Source of the DNA: Palsa-295 sp963781105
GTDB lineage: Bacteria; Acidobacteriota; Terriglobia; Acidiferrales; UBA7541
Assembly (NCBI GenBank): GCA_963781105.1
Contig: CAWAED010000017.1
Location: 1-64,000, forward strand
Length of the DNA: 64,000 bases
Direction of reading: 5' to 3'
Both the position numbers and the translations under genes were made by a program. The notes under the pieces were generated by a model that saw nothing but the letters and a program-made list of their open reading frames with translations, did no database searches and was not told the origin of the DNA. Within the stretch, counting starts at the first letter, position 1; each line of letters begins with the position of its first letter. Of this stretch, positions 7,910 through 18,286 are shown one piece after another.

Positions 7910-10587
7910 AACTCCTCGACTCGCTTCGCTTCCGCCTCTCGACTCTGTTCCGCCGTTCGCAACTCGGCGCCGAAATGGAAGACGAGCTGCGCTCCCACAT
8001 CCAGCATCGCGCCGACGATCTCGAGCGCTCTGGCCTCAGCCGCATCGAAGCCGAACGCCGCGCGCGCCTCGAATTCGGCGGCCAGACGCGTTTCAAAGAG
8101 GAATCACTCGAAGCCGCCGGCGGCGCATTCCTCGATTCGCTCGCGCGCGACATCGTCTACGCCTTCCGCATGCTGCGCAAATCCCCAGGCTTTACGGCCG
8201 TAGCCGTCATTACGCTCGCGCTGGGCATCGGCGCCAATGTTGTCGCTTTCAGCATGATGAATGCGCTGGTAATCCGCCCGCCGCTGAATCTGCCTCAATC
8301 CGAAAGCCTCTATACCATCCAACGCAGCGGCAACGATGAACTGGTTCGCGACGACCCGTCGCAGTCCTATCCCGATTATCTCGACCTGCGCGATCGCAAC
8401 CGCAGCTTCGACGGCCTAGCAGCATTCAACATCGACTCCACTGGCTTGGACGCGGGCGATAATCCAACCACCGCCTGGGTCCTGGAAGTCACCGGAAATT
8501 ATTTCGACGTGCTGCACATCCAGCCGTATCTCGGCCGCTTCATTCACGCCTCCGATGAACACGGCCCAAACAGCGTGCCGTATATCGTCCTCGGCTACCC
8601 CTACTGGCACGTTCACTTCAACGACGATCGCAGCGTCATCGGCCGTACGGTTCAACTCAACAAACATCCCTTCACGATCCTCGGCATCGCTCCGCCCGGT
8701 TTCCACGGAAATATCGTGATGCTCTTTCCCGATTTCTTCGTGCCGATGGTGGACCGCGAGCAGATCGAAGGCGGCGGATCGGACGTTCTCAACACGCGCG
8801 GAAATCATTGGGTCTTTATGACGGTCGGCCACCTGAAGCCGGGAGTCACTCCCGCGCAGGCGGTGGCCGATCTGAATTCGATTGGCGCGTATCTCGAAGA
8901 AACCTATCCGCGGGACGATGGCCACATGAATTTTTCACTCGCGCGGCCGAGCCTCTATGGCGACTACATGGGTCGCCCCGTGCGCGCGTTCATGACGGGA
9001 TTGATGCTGCTGGCCGGCTTGATTCTGCTCGCGGCCTGCGCGAACCTCGGTAGCTTGTTCGCCGCCCGCGCCGCTGACCGCTCCCGCGAGATCGCTCTGC
9101 GCCTCGCGCTCGGCTCCAGCCGCGCGCGCATTTTGCAGCAACTTTTCACCGAGGCTGTCCTGATTTCGCTGATCGGTGGCACAGTCGGGATATGGGCCAG
9201 CGCCTTGCTCTTGCAGTGGCTGAGCGTTTGGAAACCAATCCCCGGCGCGCCCGTGATCGTTCCGGTGAACCCGGACGCTTACGTTTATGGTGTGGCGTTG
9301 CTCTTGAGCGTCGCGAGCGGCTTTCTCTTTGGCGCGGTCCCTGTGCGTCAAGTGTTGCGCACCGATCCCTACGGCGTGATCAAGTCCGGCGCGGTGCGCG
9401 CGTCCGGCCCGCGGATTACCGCTCGCGATCTGCTGCTCGGCGTGCAGATTGCGATATGCGCGGTGCTGGTTACCTCCTCGCTGGTAGCCGTTCGCGGTCT
9501 GGCGCGATCGTTGCACAGCAATTTTGGATTTGAGCCTCACAACGCGTTACTCGTAGACACCGATCTCAACATGGCCGGCTATCGCGGCGAAGCGGTGCCA
9601 ACGATGCAAAAGCGCATGCTCAACGCGCTGGGAGCGATTCCCGGCGTCACCTCCGTCGGCTCGATTGGTAATCCGCTGCCTCTGATGGGCCGCTGGAATG
9701 ACTCCAATGTCTTCACCGACCAAACCACGGATCTGCGCCCGACGCATGCGGCGGCAGACGTCGTCACCTATAGCGTTTCTCCCGAGTACTTCCACGCGGC
9801 CGGAACAGCATTGTTGGCGGGCCGCGCCTTTTCGTGGAATGACGACGAAAAATCGCCGCGCGTCGCCGTCGTCAATCGCGAATTCGGCTCCAAAGTTTTC
9901 GGCTCATCGGCCAAAACGCTAGGCGGATATTTCAAATTGCCGGATGGAGCCCGCGTGCAAATTGTCGGCATCGTCGAAAACGGCAAACACAAGAACATCA
10001 ACGAAGACCCGCAGCCCGCCATGTTCTTCCCGCTACTGCAAGCGCCTGCGAATGAGACTTGCATGGTGGTCCGTTCAAGCCGCGATCCGCAGCAACTCAC
10101 CACCGCCATCACCTCTACGATCCGCGGTCTCGATTCCGGTCTGCCCGTTGACCTGCAAAGTTGGACCGAAGCGTTGCAATCAGCCCTGTTCGCATCGCGT
10201 CTTGCGACTGTTTCGCTGGGCGTGCTTGGCGTGATGGGCGCGATGCTGGCCGTGACCGGCATCTTTGGCTTGGCAACGTACTCCGTCAGCAAACGCAAAC
10301 GCGAGTTGGGAATCCGCATCGCGCTCGGCGCTCGGCGCAAGGAAGTTTTGCAAGCAGCGCTAGGACGCGCCCTAGAATTACTCCTCTTCGGCTCTGCGGC
10401 AGGCTTGCTCCTGGGACTTCTCGCGACCCGAGTGCTAGCCGCCATCGTCTTTCAGGCCACTCCGCGCGACCCGCTGGTGCTAGCAGGCGTAGTCTTGGTG
10501 ATGATGTTCCTCGGCCTCGTAGCCACGTGGATCCCAGCCCAACGAGCAATGTCCATAGATCCTTCGATCCTCATGCGCGAGGAATGA
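7906..10587 (+). CDS. ADOP: acidobacterial duplicated orphan ABC permease (MacB/FtsX-like)
   Basis: The 893-residue protein begins with the ADOP-specific cytoplasmic segment (EMEDELRSHIQHRADDLERS, then RIEAERRARLEFGG) and DIVYAFRMLRKSPGFTAVAV before the first membrane helix (about residues 95-115). A MacB-like periplasmic domain follows, then three helices with the FtsX motif (SREIALRLALGSSRARILQQ, about 390-405). The pattern then repeats: a second periplasmic domain and a second set of three helices with KRELGIRIALGARRKEVLQA (about 800). No ATPase gene is nearby, hence 'orphan'. Substrate unknown; MacB relatives act in export or mechanotransmission at the envelope. Confidence 0.93.
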   Translation: MKLLDSLRFRLSTLFRRSQLGAEMEDELRSHIQHRADDLERSGLSRIEAERRARLEFGGQTRFKEESLEAAGGAFLDSLARDIVYAFRMLRKSPGFTAVAVITLALGIGANVVAFSMMNALVIRPPLNLPQSESLYTIQRSGNDELVRDDPSQSYPDYLDLRDRNRSFDGLAAFNIDSTGLDAGDNPTTAWVLEVTGNYFDVLHIQPYLGRFIHASDEHGPNSVPYIVLGYPYWHVHFNDDRSVIGRTVQLNKHPFTILGIAPPGFHGNIVMLFPDFFVPMVDREQIEGGGSDVLNTRGNHWVFMTVGHLKPGVTPAQAVADLNSIGAYLEETYPRDDGHMNFSLARPSLYGDYMGRPVRAFMTGLMLLAGLILLAACANLGSLFAARAADRSREIALRLALGSSRARILQQLFTEAVLISLIGGTVGIWASALLLQWLSVWKPIPGAPVIVPVNPDAYVYGVALLLSVASGFLFGAVPVRQVLRTDPYGVIKSGAVRASGPRITARDLLLGVQIAICAVLVTSSLVAVRGLARSLHSNFGFEPHNALLVDTDLNMAGYRGEAVPTMQKRMLNALGAIPGVTSVGSIGNPLPLMGRWNDSNVFTDQTTDLRPTHAAADVVTYSVSPEYFHAAGTALLAGRAFSWNDDEKSPRVAVVNREFGSKVFGSSAKTLGGYFKLPDGARVQIVGIVENGKHKNINEDPQPAMFFPLLQAPANETCMVVRSSRDPQQLTTAITSTIRGLDSGLPVDLQSWTEALQSALFASRLATVSLGVLGVMGAMLAVTGIFGLATYSVSKRKRELGIRIALGARRKEVLQAALGRALELLLFGSAAGLLLGLLATRVLAAIVFQATPRDPLVLAGVVLVMMFLGLVATWIPAQRAMSIDPSILMREE

Positions 10588-10709
10588 ATTCGCCTGCGCG
10601 TGCTTGCGCGGGATGTAACGGCAGCGCCGATTCTGCCGACGGTGCGCAATTGCTGCGTTGGAAAATGTTGCTTCAGCTTCGTCGCGAAGAAATTCGCGGG
10701 GATTAGCGG

Positions 10710-11957
10710 CTAGCGGCCCAGGTAGTATCCCGCTCGCGTTTGCACGATCAAATCCTTCTGCTTCACGGTGAGCTGAATCTTGTGGTATCCGGGCGTGGCA
10801 TCGGCTTTCTCGGGAACGTAGCCGATTCCGTACTGATTGCGCAGCTCTTCGTTGATAGCATCATAAATATCGCCAACCGACTGCTTCTTGGTCACTTCGA
10901 AAAACCGCCCGCCGGTTTCCTTCGATAGCTGCTCCAGAACTTTTTTTCCGTCCGGGCGGGATTCCTGCGGATAACGATGCCGCCCTCCGCCGCCCATTCC
11001 GCCTCCGCCCATCCCGCCGCCGTGACCCATGTGCGGCCCGCCATATCCGCCGCCGTTTCCGTATTCATCCTTGTCGGCAAAAAGAATGGAATAGACCAGC
11101 GTGTCAGCGCGCTGGGCCGTCTCAATCGCGTCTTGCAATGATTCCTTGCTGCCGCGATCCACTCCATCGGTCAGTACGATCAGCGCTTTGCGTCCCTCTT
11201 GCTTTTGCATCATATCGTGCGACGCCAGATACACCGCGTCGTACAGCAGCGTCCCGCCACCATGGTGGCCGTAGGAACCGTGCCCGCCGCCGTCGGCGTC
11301 CGGATCGCTCCCGTGCGTCTGCGAAAATTCTGGCGCGCCGAGTTGGTCGAGCGAAGCCTCTAGCTTCTGCCGCGAGGAAGTGATGTCCTGCAGCAGCTCC
11401 ACTTCGTGATCGAAGTGGATCACGAAAGCCTTGTCCTTATCGTCGCGCAGCACCTGCTCGATAAATGTGTGGCTCGCGTTCCGTTCCTGGTCCAGCACGC
11501 GCCGCTGGCTCATGCTAGTGTCCACCAACAGGCCCAGCGTCAAAGGTTGATTCGATTCCTGCGCGAAGTAAGTGATCGTCTGCGCGTGGCCGTCTTGCTC
11601 CGCCGCAAAGTCATCCTTGCCCAGATTGTTGATGAGGTGGCCCTTCTTGTCGCGCACGGTAGCCAGCATCTTCACCATCTTTACTTCCACCGCGATGGGA
11701 GGCCCCTGCTGGCTCGAAGGTTGAATAGTCGGTTGCGCTGTCGCTTGCCCGGCCGGTTGATTCGTCGCCTGCCCGGTCGCCTGCGCCTTGGGTTGACTCG
11801 TCACTGGACCGGTTTGCTGGCTGAGCCATGGTGCAGCGCCAAGCGCAAGAAAGCCTGCGACTAGCACCAGACAAAACTCGGCAGAAGTTCGGAACTTCCG
11901 CGTGGCCCGATGGGTATCTCTGGAAGGTGTTCGCAGTGGTCGTTGCATGATGGACAT
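10710..11957 (-). CDS. VWFA-related acidobacterial secreted protein
   Basis: The 415-residue protein has an uncleaved or cleaved signal segment (about residues 27-45), a Gln/Thr/Ala/Pro repeat linker (about 48-85), and a strand AVEVKMVKMLATVRDKKGHL. A von Willebrand A domain follows, with the metal-site motif DTSMS and GRKALIVLTDGVD. A His/Gly-rich insert (SYGHHGGG) and a Gly/Met/His-rich stretch around GGGMGGGGMGGGGRHRY interrupt the domain. This matches the VWFA-related family expanded in Acidobacteriota, whose function is unknown. It is transcribed toward the ADOP gene and divergently from the Oar-like receptor. Confidence 0.85.
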   Translation of the reverse strand: MSIMQRPLRTPSRDTHRATRKFRTSAEFCLVLVAGFLALGAAPWLSQQTGPVTSQPKAQATGQATNQPAGQATAQPTIQPSSQQGPPIAVEVKMVKMLATVRDKKGHLINNLGKDDFAAEQDGHAQTITYFAQESNQPLTLGLLVDTSMSQRRVLDQERNASHTFIEQVLRDDKDKAFVIHFDHEVELLQDITSSRQKLEASLDQLGAPEFSQTHGSDPDADGGGHGSYGHHGGGTLLYDAVYLASHDMMQKQEGRKALIVLTDGVDRGSKESLQDAIETAQRADTLVYSILFADKDEYGNGGGYGGPHMGHGGGMGGGGMGGGGRHRYPQESRPDGKKVLEQLSKETGGRFFEVTKKQSVGDIYDAINEELRNQYGIGYVPEKADATPGYHKIQLTVKQKDLIVQTRAGYYLGR

Positions 11958-12416
11958 GAACTTGGCGCCTGTTGCAGTTCGTTCGGAACGGGGAAATCAG
12001 CGGTTGGCCGCACCCCTGCCTGATGGTTCTACCTCTAACATTCCGTCTGCAAACCCGCAAAGTTCCATCTTCTTGTATTGCCTACGGGTTTCAAGAGGTT
12101 TGGGCACGCCCAGGCCACCCAACCGACATAACTTCTGGAACTGTACTGCCCGGAAAACTGAATCATCAGTGCCTGCGGCCCGATGTGCTCGGGCCCCGGC
12201 GACCCCAGCCAATTTCGGCTGAGGATTTACGATGGTCCGGCTCGCTCCACAAAACTCGAAAGGACCACTCCCACAACGGTTTTCGTGAAGCGAGCCGGGC
12301 CGCCAAAAGCCAAAAACAATACCCGCAGGGGCCGATGCTATTGCGATGATTTCCTTGAACGTGGCAAGCAAAACGCGTTGAGTGGATAATAGGCCCAATT
12401 GTCACAGGCACATCGC
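11958..12416. other. Divergent intergenic region with a long inverted repeat
   Basis: About 460 bp separate two divergent envelope genes. I see no gene. A -10-like GATAAT at 12385-12390 may serve the downstream receptor, without a good -35. A long imperfect inverted repeat lies at 12237-12298 (listed separately). Confidence 0.45.
12237..12298. repeat. Long imperfect inverted repeat (13/14 outer arm)
   Basis: CCGGCTCGCTCCAC at 12237-12250 is matched by GTGAAGCGAGCCGG at 12285-12298, one mismatch in 14, and pairing can continue inward (AAA with TTT). The predicted hairpin of about 60 nt lies 120 bp before the receptor start and could be a leader structure or a relic of a small mobile element. 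Confidence 0.55.
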
Positions 12417-15400
12417 ATGAAGTCATCGGTTCGAAGAAGCTTGCGGGGTGCTCCGCCATACGTACGACTTTTCGTGCTGCTCCTGTTTAGCCTGCCAGCG
12501 GCGCATTCGATCGCAGCTCAGCAGCCCGCGGCTCCGGAAGCGCCGCTCACCGGGATCGTCAAAACCCCCGAAGGCACGGCCGTTCCCGGCGCCACTGTGC
12601 GCTTAATCAACGACGAGACGCATAAAGTTTGGCTCAGCTGGACCGACGAATCCGGCAAGTTTGAATTTCCCCAGATTGCCTCCGGCCACTATCGTATCGA
12701 AGCCAATCAGCTCGGCTTCAATCAAACGTCGCTCACAATCCAGGTTCCGGTCGTTCCGCCGGGAGCGATTCCGATCGTGCTGCGCGTTGCAACTCTCGCG
12801 GAGCTTTCCGCCGCGCCCGGAAAGCCTGCCGCAAACTCGAACAGGCCCGTCCCGCTCGGCAATGGCCAGAACAATAACGCGCAGAACAGCGGACAGAACC
12901 GCGGAGGCGCCGGCGGCCGCGGTCAAGTGCCAGCCGGTCTCGCCAACGCACTTCGCGAAGGCCTCGCGGGCGGCGGCTTCGAGCAAACCGACTTGACCGG
13001 CGAAGGTAGCAATCCGCAAACCGCCGAAGCAAATGGCGGCGCTGCAAACGAAGGACCGCAAGCCGAAGCCGCGTTGCAAAGCAGCGCAAATTCGAATGCG
13101 ACCTCCGACTCCTTCCTGCTGCAGGGAACTGTCGGCCAGAGTTCCGGAAGCAACGGACCGGGAAGTTTTGGCCAAGAAGGTTTGATCCCCGGCACGCCCG
13201 GCGATCAAGGCGGTCGCGGAGGTCGCGGTGGCGCGGGCGGTCAGATGTTCGGGCCCGGGCCCGGTGGTGGCGTGCCCGGCGGCGGTGCGGGCGGTGCAGG
13301 TGGCGCCGGCGGTTTTGGCGGGGGAGGCCGCGGCGGTGGTGACGGCGGAATGTTTGCAGGAGGGCGGGGAAGACTCGGCCGTCAAACCGTAAATCGCATC
13401 CGCTTCAGTTTCTACGATCGTTACGAAAGTTCTGCGTTCGATGCTAGGCCTTATTCGATCACGGGCAGCGAAGTTCCCAAGCCCAGTCACTACGACGAAC
13501 GCTTCGGCGGCAACCTGGGCGGCCCGCTGAAAATCCCGCACATTTACAACGGCAGCGACAAAACTTATTTCTTCGCAAACTACCAGCACGAAACCCAATC
13601 GAGCGCGCTAGACACTTACTCCACCGTACCCACCGCCGCCGAACGCACCGGCAATTTCTGCGGCCTCGGCATCACGCTCTACGATCCATTTTCAAATTTC
13701 AGCGGACCGCGCACTCCGCTCGGCAATGGCTGCCAGATTCCCGCCATCAATTCCGCCGCGGCGGGTCTCCTCGCGTTTTACCCGCAGCCAAATCTGCCCG
13801 GCACGATACAGAACTATCTGCTGCAAACGACGGTGCCGGTGAATGACGACAGGCTGAATCTCCACGTCCTGCACACCATCAACGCCAAGTTCAGCCTCAA
13901 CCTCGGCTACAACCTCGATTCCACGCGCCAAAATACCTTCGGCAATTTTTTGGATACGGCCGGCACGCAATCCTCTCTGAGCCAGTCTGTCACGCTCGGC
14001 CTTTCGCACAATTGGACCTCGCATGTAGTCGAGAGCACGCAACTCAACTGGAGCCGCAGCCGCACAAAAATCCTCAGCGACAATTCCTTCACCAATGACG
14101 TCGCCGGCGATCTCGGCATCAACGGAGTTTCCACCGACCCGCTCACCTTCGGCATCCCCGCCGTCCGCTTCACCAGCTTTTCGGCGCTCAATGATCCCGT
14201 GCCGTCGCTCGTGCGCAATCAAACGCTTCGATTCGCAGACAGCGTGAAGTGGGTGCGCGGCAAGCACACCTTTACGTTCGGCGGCGAAATCCGCCGCATC
14301 CAACTGAACACCGAGGCTAATCCGCAACCGCGCGGCTTATTCAATTTTACGGGCGTGATGACTTCGCAGCTCTCCGCCACCGGCCAGCCCGTACCGGCCA
14401 CTCCGCTCACCGAGCCCTTCTACGAACTCGCCGATTTTCTGCTGGGCTTGCCGTACAGCACCACCGTGCAATTCGGCCCCAACATCTATCTTCGCAGCTG
14501 GGATTTCATCACCTACGCGCAAGACGACTGGCGCATGAACAAGCAATTCACGCTCCTCTACGGACTGCGTTACGAAGCCGCCACCCCGCCCGTGGACAAA
14601 TACGACCGCATCGCCAATCTCGATTTGAACTCCACGGCCACGCAAGTGGATGTCGTCACCCCCGGCCAAACCGGAATGTTCAATGGCAATTTTCCACGCG
14701 CGCTCGTCCACGGCGATTACGGCAATTGGGCGCCGCGCATCGGTTTTGCCTGGCTGCCGCCTTTCATCAAGCCGAAGACCGTCGTGCGCGGCGGCTATTC
14801 CATTTTTTACAATGAAGCCATCTACAACACTCTCGCGCAGCAATATCTGGAATACGAGCCGCCCTTCGCCACCTCCGAAAATCTCATCACTTCGGGCAGT
14901 CAGGTGCTCACGCTGCAAAATGGTTTCCCCAGCATCAGCACCATCAGCAACAAAGGCGGCGTGAATCCCAATTACCGCGACGGCTACGCGCAACTCTGGA
15001 CTTTAGGCACCGAAACATCGTTTTCGCAGAACTGGATTCTCGATTTGACCTACACCGGCACCAAGGGCACCAATCTCGATCTGCTGCGCGCACCAAATCG
15101 CGCTCCTCTCGGCACCAGCCCGTTGAATACCCAGAACGAGTTTCAGATCCCTAACGCCAATAGCTTTTACTACGACCAATCCGGCGCGAACTCCATTTAC
15201 AACGCGCTGCAGGTTCGCCTCGTCCACCGCTTCACGAAGGGAGTCTCGTTCCAGGCTTTCTACACTTTCGCCAAGGCGCTCGATAACGCCAGCACCATCG
15301 GCGGCAGCGCTCCCGTGGTCGTCCAGCAAGACGGCAATTTCGCCGCCGAACGCGGCCTGTCCTCGTTCGACATTCGCCATCAAGTCCGGGTCTTCTCTGT

Positions 15401-15920
15401 CTACGAGCTGCCCTTCGGCGAACATCATCGCTATGGCAACCATGGCTGGGCCGTGCACGTCGTTAGTAATTGGCGGTTCCAGAATATCGTCACCTGGCAA
15501 ACGGGAACGCCCGCCACCGCGTACTTGGGCGGCACGGCGTCGGATAATGGCACCGGCGCAAGTTTTTCTCTGCGCGCGGACCAAATAGGAGATCCCAACG
15601 TGGGCATTTGTGGCGGCTCACCGCTCGCGTACTTCAACACCGCGGCTTTCACCACGCCCGCTACCACCGCGTATGGCAATGAACGCCGCGGCGCAATCGA
15701 AGGCCCCTGCAAATTCAATTGGAACGCTTCGCTCGCGAAATCCTTCCGCTTCGGCCCGCAAGAGCGTCACCATCTCGACATTCGCTGGGAGGTTCAGAAC
15801 CTTTCGAATACGCCGAGCTTCTCGGGCCTTTCCACCACGCTCGGCGCATCTTCCTTCGGACGAGTAACAAGCGCGGGCTCGATGCGCACTATGGATGTGA
15901 TGGCCAGGTTTAATTGGTGA
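12417..15920 (+). CDS. Oar-like TonB-dependent receptor with CarboxypepD_reg domain
   Basis: The 1167-residue outer-membrane protein has a signal peptide (LFVLLLFSLPAAHSIAAQ), a carboxypeptidase-regulatory-like beta sandwich (LTGIVKTPEGTAVPGATVRL to about residue 115), and then a very long Gly/Asn/Gln-rich linker (about 130-325). A plug-like segment with FGGNLGGPLKIPHIYNGSDK follows, and a C-terminal beta-barrel ends in aromatic strands (GSMRTMDVMARFNW). This is the Oar-like receptor class greatly expanded in Acidobacteriota. The Gly-rich linker of about 190 residues in the plug region is unusually long. ATG 12417 is chosen over TTG 12399. Its stop overlaps the next VWFA gene by one base, implying coupled expression. 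Ligand unknown. Confidence 0.9.
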   Translation: MKSSVRRSLRGAPPYVRLFVLLLFSLPAAHSIAAQQPAAPEAPLTGIVKTPEGTAVPGATVRLINDETHKVWLSWTDESGKFEFPQIASGHYRIEANQLGFNQTSLTIQVPVVPPGAIPIVLRVATLAELSAAPGKPAANSNRPVPLGNGQNNNAQNSGQNRGGAGGRGQVPAGLANALREGLAGGGFEQTDLTGEGSNPQTAEANGGAANEGPQAEAALQSSANSNATSDSFLLQGTVGQSSGSNGPGSFGQEGLIPGTPGDQGGRGGRGGAGGQMFGPGPGGGVPGGGAGGAGGAGGFGGGGRGGGDGGMFAGGRGRLGRQTVNRIRFSFYDRYESSAFDARPYSITGSEVPKPSHYDERFGGNLGGPLKIPHIYNGSDKTYFFANYQHETQSSALDTYSTVPTAAERTGNFCGLGITLYDPFSNFSGPRTPLGNGCQIPAINSAAAGLLAFYPQPNLPGTIQNYLLQTTVPVNDDRLNLHVLHTINAKFSLNLGYNLDSTRQNTFGNFLDTAGTQSSLSQSVTLGLSHNWTSHVVESTQLNWSRSRTKILSDNSFTNDVAGDLGINGVSTDPLTFGIPAVRFTSFSALNDPVPSLVRNQTLRFADSVKWVRGKHTFTFGGEIRRIQLNTEANPQPRGLFNFTGVMTSQLSATGQPVPATPLTEPFYELADFLLGLPYSTTVQFGPNIYLRSWDFITYAQDDWRMNKQFTLLYGLRYEAATPPVDKYDRIANLDLNSTATQVDVVTPGQTGMFNGNFPRALVHGDYGNWAPRIGFAWLPPFIKPKTVVRGGYSIFYNEAIYNTLAQQYLEYEPPFATSENLITSGSQVLTLQNGFPSISTISNKGGVNPNYRDGYAQLWTLGTETSFSQNWILDLTYTGTKGTNLDLLRAPNRAPLGTSPLNTQNEFQIPNANSFYYDQSGANSIYNALQVRLVHRFTKGVSFQAFYTFAKALDNASTIGGSAPVVVQQDGNFAAERGLSSFDIRHQVRVFSVYELPFGEHHRYGNHGWAVHVVSNWRFQNIVTWQTGTPATAYLGGTASDNGTGASFSLRADQIGDPNVGICGGSPLAYFNTAAFTTPATTAYGNERRGAIEGPCKFNWNASLAKSFRFGPQERHHLDIRWEVQNLSNTPSFSGLSTTLGASSFGRVTSAGSMRTMDVMARFNW

Positions 15921-18286
15921 TGAAATACGTCGCACACAAAATCGCAAATGCGTTTCTCATGGCACTGCTCGCCGCGGGAATGGCCCTGGGCCAAACGCAA
16001 CAACAATCCCAACAACCGCCGCAGCAACAGTCTCAACCGCAGTCCGCGAACCCGCCCGCGCCGCCTGCCGCAAATCCGCGAGCGCCCGTCGCTGTGCCCA
16101 TGCCTTCCACTCCCCGCTCGGCGCGCCAATCTTCCAAACAAACTCCCGCGCCCGTTCTGCGCGCCACCTCGGATCTGGTGCGCATTGACGTCGAAGTGAC
16201 CGACAAATCCGGCAAAGCCATCAAGGGATTGCATCCCGATCAATTCATCGTCACCGACGACGGCAAAGCGCAAGCCATCGCCACCTTTTCGTACGAAGAC
16301 ATCGAACAAGTCGAAACCGCCGCAACAGTAGACTCGAAACCCATCGTAGTCCCAGTGGATAACGAAGGCCCGAACACGCCCTCCGCCGCAGCCGCCAGCG
16401 ACCAGCTGCGCGACCGCCGCTTGATCGTCTTGTTCTTCGACCTCACGTCCATGCAGTCCGACGACCTGATCCGCGCCCACGGCGCGGCCGAAAAATTCGT
16501 GAAGCAGCAGATGACCAAAGCCGACGTGGTCGCCGTCGTCGCATTTTCGTCGAAACTTACAGTCCTCGCGAATTTCACCAACGATCACGCACTGCTCGAA
16601 AAAGCCATCGCGCAAATAACTGAAAACAGCACCACCGATCTTTCCCATCCGCTCTACGCCGCGGCGGAAAATGGCGAATACGACGTTCAGGAATATACCG
16701 GCGCCGCTTTCACGCCTGATGAAACCGAATTCAACGTCTTCAATACCGACCAAAAACTCGCCGCCGTCGAAGGCCTCGCCAACGTTCTCGGCGGAATCCC
16801 CGGCAGAAAAGCCCTGGTCGAATTCACCGGAGGCATCACCCAGACCGGCGAGGAAAATCGCACCCAGCTCCGCGCCGCCACCGACGCCGCGAACCGAGCG
16901 GATGTCTCAATTTATTCGCTCGATTCGCGCGGCCTGTTCGCCACGCCGCCGGGCGGCGACACCACCACCAACGCCGCAACCGGAAATTCCATGTTTACCG
17001 GCGCCTCCGTCTATCACCAGACAGATCAGCGCGAAGATTCTCGCGATACGCTCGCCACTCTCTCCACCGACACCGGCGGAAAAGCCTTCTTCGACCTCGG
17101 CGATCTCAGCGACGCCTTTCCCAAAATTCAGCAGGAGAATGGCGGCTACTACCTCATCGGCTACAACCTCGGCGCAGATGTAAAATGCGATGGCCGCTGG
17201 CGCACGATTCACGTGAAGGTGAACGTTCCCGGTGCGCACGTCCGCTATCGCGATGGCTACTACGCCCCGCGCGATTTCCAGCACCTGGAAAAAGAGGACC
17301 GCGATCAGCAGTTAGCCGACGCCGTCAATTCCGATAATCCCGTCGTCGAGCTTCCCGTTGCGGTAGAAACCGGAATGTTCCGGCTAAGCAACGACCAGAC
17401 CTACGTACCCGTCGCCGCCAAAATTTCCGCCGCCGCCCTCGAATGGGCCGAAAAACACGGCCACCGCCAAGCCCAATTTGATTTTGCCGTGGACGTTCGC
17501 GCGCTGCCTTCCGGCCAGGCCGTCGCGCAATTGCGCGACACCACGCAAGTGAATCTCGATCCCCAGCGCTTCGCCGAAATCAACAAGAAGAACCTGCTCT
17601 ATCAGGGCGGGGTAGTGCTCGCTCCCGGAAATTACCACCTGAAATTTGTCGCGCGCGAAAATGAGTCCGGCAAAATCGGCACATTCGAACAAAATCTCAA
17701 CGTGCCAGCCGCGCAGCCGAACAAAATGACTCTCAGCTCCGTCCTGCTCTCCAGCCAACTCGTGCCGGTGCAGAAAACCTCCGAAGTCCAAACGAAAGGG
17801 CAGGGCCTTCGCGCGAAACTGGTCAGCTCGCCACTCGTCGTCAATGGCGAAACGATCGTTCCCAGCGTCACGCGTCTCTTCATGCAAGATCAAACGCTCT
17901 ACGTTTTCTTCCAGGCGTATTACCCGGCAAAACTCGAAAACAAAGAAACACTCGACCCGAGCACTCTCCGCGCCGGATTAATTTTCTTTCGCAACGGCTT
18001 GCAAGTGAACACCACGCCACTCCTCGCGCCCGCCGAGGTAGACACAAAAAAAGATACCGCAACCTTCCGCATCAGCCTGCCTCTCGCAAAATTACTAGGC
18101 GGGCGCTACACAGTCCAAGCCGTCGTCATCGCTCCCGGTACCCAACACTCCGCGTTCCGCCGCGCGTACCTCGCGCTGCTATCCACACCTCTAGCTCCTG
18201 GCGTAGCTCCGCCACTACCGTCCGGCACCGCGGCTCCAGCCAATCCGGCGCCCGCAAACGGCTCGCCTAAGCCGCCCTCACACTAA
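15920..18286 (+). CDS. VWFA-related acidobacterial secreted protein, large
   Basis: The 788-residue protein has a signal peptide (residues 1-25), a Gln/Pro-rich linker, a beta-sandwich strand LVRIDVEVTDKSGKAIKGLH, and a VWFA-like domain (RRLIVLFFDLTSMQSDDLIR; GRKALVEFTGGI). The metal-site motif is degenerate (DLTSM rather than DxSxS). The C-terminal half has beta-rich domains without a recognised family. The ATG at 15920 shares its A with the receptor stop TGA, so the two are almost certainly cotranscribed. The protein may be a surface partner of the receptor, which is inference from coupling. A TTG at 15914 is a weaker start. Confidence 0.85.
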   Translation: MKYVAHKIANAFLMALLAAGMALGQTQQQSQQPPQQQSQPQSANPPAPPAANPRAPVAVPMPSTPRSARQSSKQTPAPVLRATSDLVRIDVEVTDKSGKAIKGLHPDQFIVTDDGKAQAIATFSYEDIEQVETAATVDSKPIVVPVDNEGPNTPSAAAASDQLRDRRLIVLFFDLTSMQSDDLIRAHGAAEKFVKQQMTKADVVAVVAFSSKLTVLANFTNDHALLEKAIAQITENSTTDLSHPLYAAAENGEYDVQEYTGAAFTPDETEFNVFNTDQKLAAVEGLANVLGGIPGRKALVEFTGGITQTGEENRTQLRAATDAANRADVSIYSLDSRGLFATPPGGDTTTNAATGNSMFTGASVYHQTDQREDSRDTLATLSTDTGGKAFFDLGDLSDAFPKIQQENGGYYLIGYNLGADVKCDGRWRTIHVKVNVPGAHVRYRDGYYAPRDFQHLEKEDRDQQLADAVNSDNPVVELPVAVETGMFRLSNDQTYVPVAAKISAAALEWAEKHGHRQAQFDFAVDVRALPSGQAVAQLRDTTQVNLDPQRFAEINKKNLLYQGGVVLAPGNYHLKFVARENESGKIGTFEQNLNVPAAQPNKMTLSSVLLSSQLVPVQKTSEVQTKGQGLRAKLVSSPLVVNGETIVPSVTRLFMQDQTLYVFFQAYYPAKLENKETLDPSTLRAGLIFFRNGLQVNTTPLLAPAEVDTKKDTATFRISLPLAKLLGGRYTVQAVVIAPGTQHSAFRRAYLALLSTPLAPGVAPPLPSGTAAPANPAPANGSPKPPSH

